Of a stretch of 8,160 nucleotides of DNA, positions 6,007 to 8,160 are shown one piece after another. The notes beneath the pieces are model-generated. The model made no database searches, was not told the origin of the DNA, and was given only the letters and a program-made list of their open reading frames with translations. Origin of the DNA: Hyphomonadaceae bacterium (lineage in GTDB: Bacteria; Pseudomonadota; Alphaproteobacteria; Caulobacterales; Hyphomonadaceae). The stretch covers positions 1 to 8,160 of the forward strand of contig JADKDU010000022.1 in the NCBI GenBank assembly GCA_016714495.1. Direction: 5' to 3'. Position 1 is the stretch's first letter; the number at the start of each line of letters is the position of its first letter. Both the position numbers and the translations under genes were made by a program.

Positions 6007-6434
6007 TGCTCGATGCATTCCCGTTGACGCCAAACGGCAAGATTGATCGCAAGGCATTGCCAGCTCCCACCAAAGTAATTGTGCCTGCCGAAGCAACTGA
6101 TCACGTGGCTGCCACAAATGCGATCGAAGAGACCATCGCAGACGTCTGGAAATCGCTGCTTGGAGTCGAGCGCGTTGGGCTGCGGGACAACATCTTTGAT
6201 CTCGGCGTAAATTCGCTGCTGACCGTTCAGGCCAACCAGCGTCTGTCCGCTCTGCTGGATCGGAAAATCGCCCTTGTGGCCATGTTCCGTTATCCAACGG
6301 TGGAGGCGCTCGCCGCGCATCTGACGGAAGGGCAGGCATCAGAAGACACTGCTTCCCGCCGCGCGCAGGATCGTGATGCCCGCAAGAAGGATGCAGCGGA
6401 TCGCCGTCGGGAGCTGAGGTCAGCCAAGCGGTAG
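5916..6434 (+). CDS. NRPS fragment: adenylation A9-A10, carrier protein and basic tail
   Basis: Valid from about 5883, so the TTG at 5916 is internal. A9 LRSKLPEYMVPS (residues 16-27) and A10 PLTPNGKIDRKALPAP (36-51), with the catalytic lysine at 42, close the adenylation domain. A peptidyl carrier domain follows: EETIADVWKSLLGVERVG, then DNIFDLGVNSLLTVQ (91-105) with the phosphopantetheine attachment serine at residue 100, then MFRYPTVEALAAHL. After the carrier there is a tail of about 32 residues very rich in Arg, Lys, Asp and Ala (SRRAQDRDARKKDAADRRR), ending at the TAG at 6432-6434. The tail is not a thioesterase, reductase or condensation domain. It may be a docking or coiled-coil segment (inference). 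Confidence 0.9.
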   Translation: MDTPAAMSIDDLRAYLRSKLPEYMVPSSFVMLDAFPLTPNGKIDRKALPAPTKVIVPAEATDHVAATNAIEETIADVWKSLLGVERVGLRDNIFDLGVNSLLTVQANQRLSALLDRKIALVAMFRYPTVEALAAHLTEGQASEDTASRRAQDRDARKKDAADRRRELRSAKR

Positions 6435-6436
6435 TT

Positions 6437-6927
6437 TCACGCCGGCTTCGCGCTACGCTTTATTAGAAGCTGCGCGCAGTCCATGAACCACTGGCGATGG
6501 AAGGCAAGCAGCCATCCAAAATAGATGGCTGCGCCCGCCGTCGCGCACGCGGAAAGCCGCGCGAGCGGGTTCCAGTCTTCTAGTCCCTGATGCAACGCAA
6601 TCGTCGCGGCGCTCATGATAGCCACGGCTAGAGCAGGCGGCATCAGGCCAGCATAGTGCGCGAGATTGGTTTGCTGCAGCCGCTTGTTGACGATCACATT
6701 GCCGACGATGCCCATGAAGGCCGCAGGTATGGCCATGATCAGGATTACGTCCGGCGCACTCAGCCCGTTCGATGCAAACAACGTGATGAGGGACGTTCCG
6801 ACCAGCGCAAGCGTGTAATACAGCGATAGCCTGTTCATCCCCATCGCGTTCAGAGCCACGTTGTTAAACCAGAGCACGGGGATAAGCAGGAATGTTATTG
6901 CGGCCGCCTGCAGGATGGGGACCGACG
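6437..6927 (-). CDS. Flippase fragment: C-terminal third
   Basis: The third frame segment on the minus strand, entered at about 6927 after the second shift. It reads SVPILQAAAITFLLIPVLWF, then LYYTLALVGTSLITLFAS, DVILIMAIPAAFMGIVGNVI and LMPPALAVAIMSAATIAL, and ends in AAIYFGWLLAFHRQWFMDC and a short basic tail. Helices and loops alternate as expected for the last transmembrane segments of a flippase. A short middle segment in another frame (about 6930-7020: ATLVSLPIFAGLAITADDIA, then TILLPQQYA) links it to the N-terminal part. A long upstream extension of this frame to 7510 is out-of-frame sequence and not protein. Confidence 0.7.
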
Positions 6928-6966
6928 CCCGCATACTGTTGGGGCAGCAGTATGGTGGCGATGTCA

Positions 6967-7941
6967 TCAGCAGTGATTGCAAGTCCTGCGAAGATTGGCA
7001 GCGATACCAGCGTCGCCGTAACGAACGATGCTGTTGTAGACTTCTCGCTCGCCCGCAACGTCGCCCCGCACGTGGGCCATCAGCGGGAACCAGAGATCGA
7101 CAAGCGGGGCGATTACCGGTCCTTGCACCGCTTCGGCGATGCGGTTGCTGGCGCGTAGCAAGCCAACCGTCGCCAGATCGTAGCGCATTCCGAACACCAG
7201 CGCCGTTACTCGGCCAATCGTGCTTACAAGCGTCTTGACCAGCCAAAGGGCGAAAAACCGCTTCATGAAGTCCCGTGCAGCGATCAGCGGCAAGGCGAGA
7301 CCGGGCGCCCAGCGCGTGTAGTGATATAGCAGCGCCACCTGCACCATTTGGGAAACCAGTCGTTGCACGAGGATCGCCCAAACGAACCAGGGCGAGAAGG
7401 CGACAGCAATTCCCGCCACTCCTCCAACCAGGGTTGAAGCAATATTCCGCTCTGCTACCTGGCGATAGCGAAGATCGCGCAACATCAGCGCGTCCATGAC
7501 GGCGATCCATGGCGTTGGGATCAACATCACACCGAACGCGATCATGAAGGTTGTCAGCAAAGGCTCGTCGTAAGCCCTGGCAACGAACGGAGCAGATGCC
7601 GCCAACGCAACTGCGATCAGCGTCACGAAAAGAAGGAAAGACGTAAACGCCGTGTTCAGCGATTTCCTGTCGTAGCGGGACGACTGAATGATCGCGTCCT
7701 TGGCCGCATAGCAGCCCTCCATTGCAATGAAGTCTGCGGCAATGGTCGCGAGCGCTACGACGCCGAAAATATGTACGGGCAACTGCGCAGCGATGATCAG
7801 GAAGATAACGGTCCCGACGATCTGGGTCGCGACAAAGTTAAGCGTGCTCCAGAGAACAGCTTTCTGCATCATCGCAGATACCCGCGAGCGCGCCGTTATC
7901 GCCGGCTCTGGGTTTGTGCTCGTCGGATCTGTATTAGCCAT
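6967..7941 (-). CDS. Flippase fragment: N-terminal two thirds
   Basis: Begins with a soluble, Ser/Thr/Pro-rich leader of about 25 residues and then AVLWSTLNFVATQIVGTVIF, the first membrane helix of the PST flippase family. Further helices follow at FGVVALATIAADFIAMEG, FLLFVTLIAVALAASAPFVA and onward. PWIAVMDALMLRDLRYRQVA is a typical loop motif of the oligosaccharide flippase family (many relatives have a similar Leu-xx-Arg-Asp pattern). The frame is real down to about base 7022; after SIVR the last 18 residues before the TGA are out of frame. The start at 7941 is nine bases after a possible upstream stop at 7953-7951; the ribosome binding site is weak. Confidence 0.8.
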   Translation of the reverse strand: MANTDPTSTNPEPAITARSRVSAMMQKAVLWSTLNFVATQIVGTVIFLIIAAQLPVHIFGVVALATIAADFIAMEGCYAAKDAIIQSSRYDRKSLNTAFTSFLLFVTLIAVALAASAPFVARAYDEPLLTTFMIAFGVMLIPTPWIAVMDALMLRDLRYRQVAERNIASTLVGGVAGIAVAFSPWFVWAILVQRLVSQMVQVALLYHYTRWAPGLALPLIAARDFMKRFFALWLVKTLVSTIGRVTALVFGMRYDLATVGLLRASNRIAEAVQGPVIAPLVDLWFPLMAHVRGDVAGEREVYNSIVRYGDAGIAANLRRTCNHC

Positions 7942-7950
7942 GCTCAGCTT

Positions 7951-8158
7951 TCACATTGTCATATACCGGCTGGGTCCTACACCAGCAGTGTTCCAATTTG
8001 GTTGCTCCGCTTCCATTCCCGCGTGCCGGGATTTTCCATCCAGCAGCACCTGATAGCGATAGAAGCATCCTGAGTTGGGCAACAATGTTAACGAGGTTGT
8101 CGCGTATCGGCGACACAAGCTCGCGCAAAGCCTCTCCTTCACGCCAATCTGTCAGGCG
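7951..8158 (-). CDS. Possible 3' end of an unidentified upstream gene (partial, frameshifted)
   Basis: Read on the minus strand from the window edge, one frame gives LTDWREGEALRELVSPIRD and then NLVNIVAQLR, a plausible amphipathic protein. Near 8060-8072 a one-base shift leads into a second frame, CFYRYQVLLDGKS, which runs to a TGA at 7953-7951. That stop lies nine bases before the flippase start, the spacing of an operon. I do not recognise the family. Genes in this position are often glycosyltransferases or sugar-modifying enzymes, but no motif shows that here. Either frame alone could be chance; the same kind of shift in neighbouring genes makes the joined reading reasonable. Confidence 0.35.
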
Positions 8159-8160
8159 CC

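Larger units (their letters stand above)
596..6434 (+). pseudogene. Frameshifted NRPS: formyltransferase, C-lobe, A (monooxygenase and methyltransferase inserted), PCP
   Basis: One large single-module NRPS that reads as one protein of about 1944 residues if ten single-base shifts are repaired. Domain order: formyltransferase (596 to about 1440), C-terminal lobe of a condensation domain (about 1560-2200), adenylation A1-A4 (about 2270-2905), luciferase-like monooxygenase of the MupA/Atu3671 type (about 2910-4062), A5-A8 (about 4066-4635), N-methyltransferase-type domain (about 4750-5520), A9-A10 (about 5883-6060), carrier protein (about 6090-6330), basic tail. Apparent extra bases lie in or near 603-606, 783, 1366-1369, 1417-1418, 1680, 2909-2911 and 4395-4398; apparent missing bases lie near 2073, 3394 and 5880. 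The net change leaves a whole number of codons. Catalytic residues survive in every domain where I could place them. It should activate, modify and N-formylate one amino acid. There is no thioesterase, so release or transfer must involve another protein. Whether it is a true pseudogene or an error-laden intact gene is open. Confidence 0.85.
6437..7941 (-). pseudogene. Frameshifted polysaccharide flippase (Wzx/PST-type, MOP superfamily)
   Basis: An integral inner-membrane transporter that moves lipid-linked saccharide across the membrane. Read on the minus strand from the ATG at 7941-7939 to the TGA at 6439-6437, about 500 residues after repair, the usual size. The sequence holds many hydrophobic segments of about 20 residues separated by short polar loops, as in 12-14-helix members. 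Two single-base shifts split it: an extra base at the AA 7020-7021 (repair gives NSIVRTATLVSLPIF) and one at the CCC 6928-6930 (repair gives QQYAASVPILQAAAITF). It converges on the NRPS with two bases between stops, so neither gene has its own intergenic terminator. Substrate cannot be told. A function in surface polysaccharide export is likelier than export of the NRPS product. Confidence 0.8.

Noticed and set aside
5763..6339. Two overlapping minus-strand open frames of about 180 codons
   Set aside because: Both are shadows of the linker, A9-A10 and carrier domain; low-complexity composition and no recognisable motif.
596..6434. Programmed ribosomal frameshifting as explanation of the split NRPS
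   Set aside because: About ten sites in both directions, without slippery heptamers or clear stimulatory structures, cannot be recoding signals.
6941..7510. Upstream extension of the C-terminal flippase frame
   Set aside because: Out-of-frame reading of the N-terminal flippase sequence, rich in Arg, Gly and Ser; the hydrophobic helices are in another frame.
1..8160. Insertion sequences, CRISPR arrays, tRNA or rRNA genes
   Set aside because: I saw no transposase frame, no repeated spacer-like units, no terminal inverted repeats and no tRNA-like cloverleaf.

Overview
The window looks like a bacterial specialised-metabolism locus next to a cell-surface polysaccharide locus. The G+C-rich codon use, the short gene spacing and the particular multidomain enzyme suggest a proteobacterium. 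An alphaproteobacterium is my best guess, because the enzyme resembles the MupA/Atu3671 type of monooxygenase-containing synthetase known from Agrobacterium. This placement is an inference; no 16S or other marker is present.

Layout. (1) Positions 1-421 (+) hold the 3' part of a Sfp-type 4'-phosphopantetheinyl transferase, cut by the window edge. (2) Positions 422-595 have no convincing gene; a good ribosome binding site lies at 583-588. (3) Positions 596-6434 (+) hold one very large non-ribosomal peptide synthetase (NRPS) gene, about 1944 codons once repaired. In order it encodes a formyltransferase, the C-terminal lobe only of a condensation domain, an adenylation domain interrupted twice (by a luciferase-like flavin monooxygenase between A4 and A5, and by an N-methyltransferase-type SAM domain between A8 and A9), a carrier protein, and a basic C-terminal tail. 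No thioesterase is seen. (4) Positions 6437-7941 (-) hold a polysaccharide flippase gene converging on the NRPS, with two bases between the stop codons. (5) Positions 7951-8160 (-) hold what may be the end of another gene lying just upstream of the flippase gene.

As written, the NRPS is split over all three frames by about ten single-base shifts, and the flippase by two. Each can be repaired by one base, most within short homopolymer runs, and the repair restores well conserved domains with their catalytic residues. This looks more like sequence error or very recent damage than old decay, but the sequence alone cannot decide.

How the genes could work together: the PPTase would load phosphopantetheine onto the NRPS carrier serine. 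The NRPS would activate one amino acid, oxidise, methylate and N-formylate it, and pass it on from a start module to partners outside the window. The flippase belongs to a separate, opposing operon; a joint role is only a possibility.
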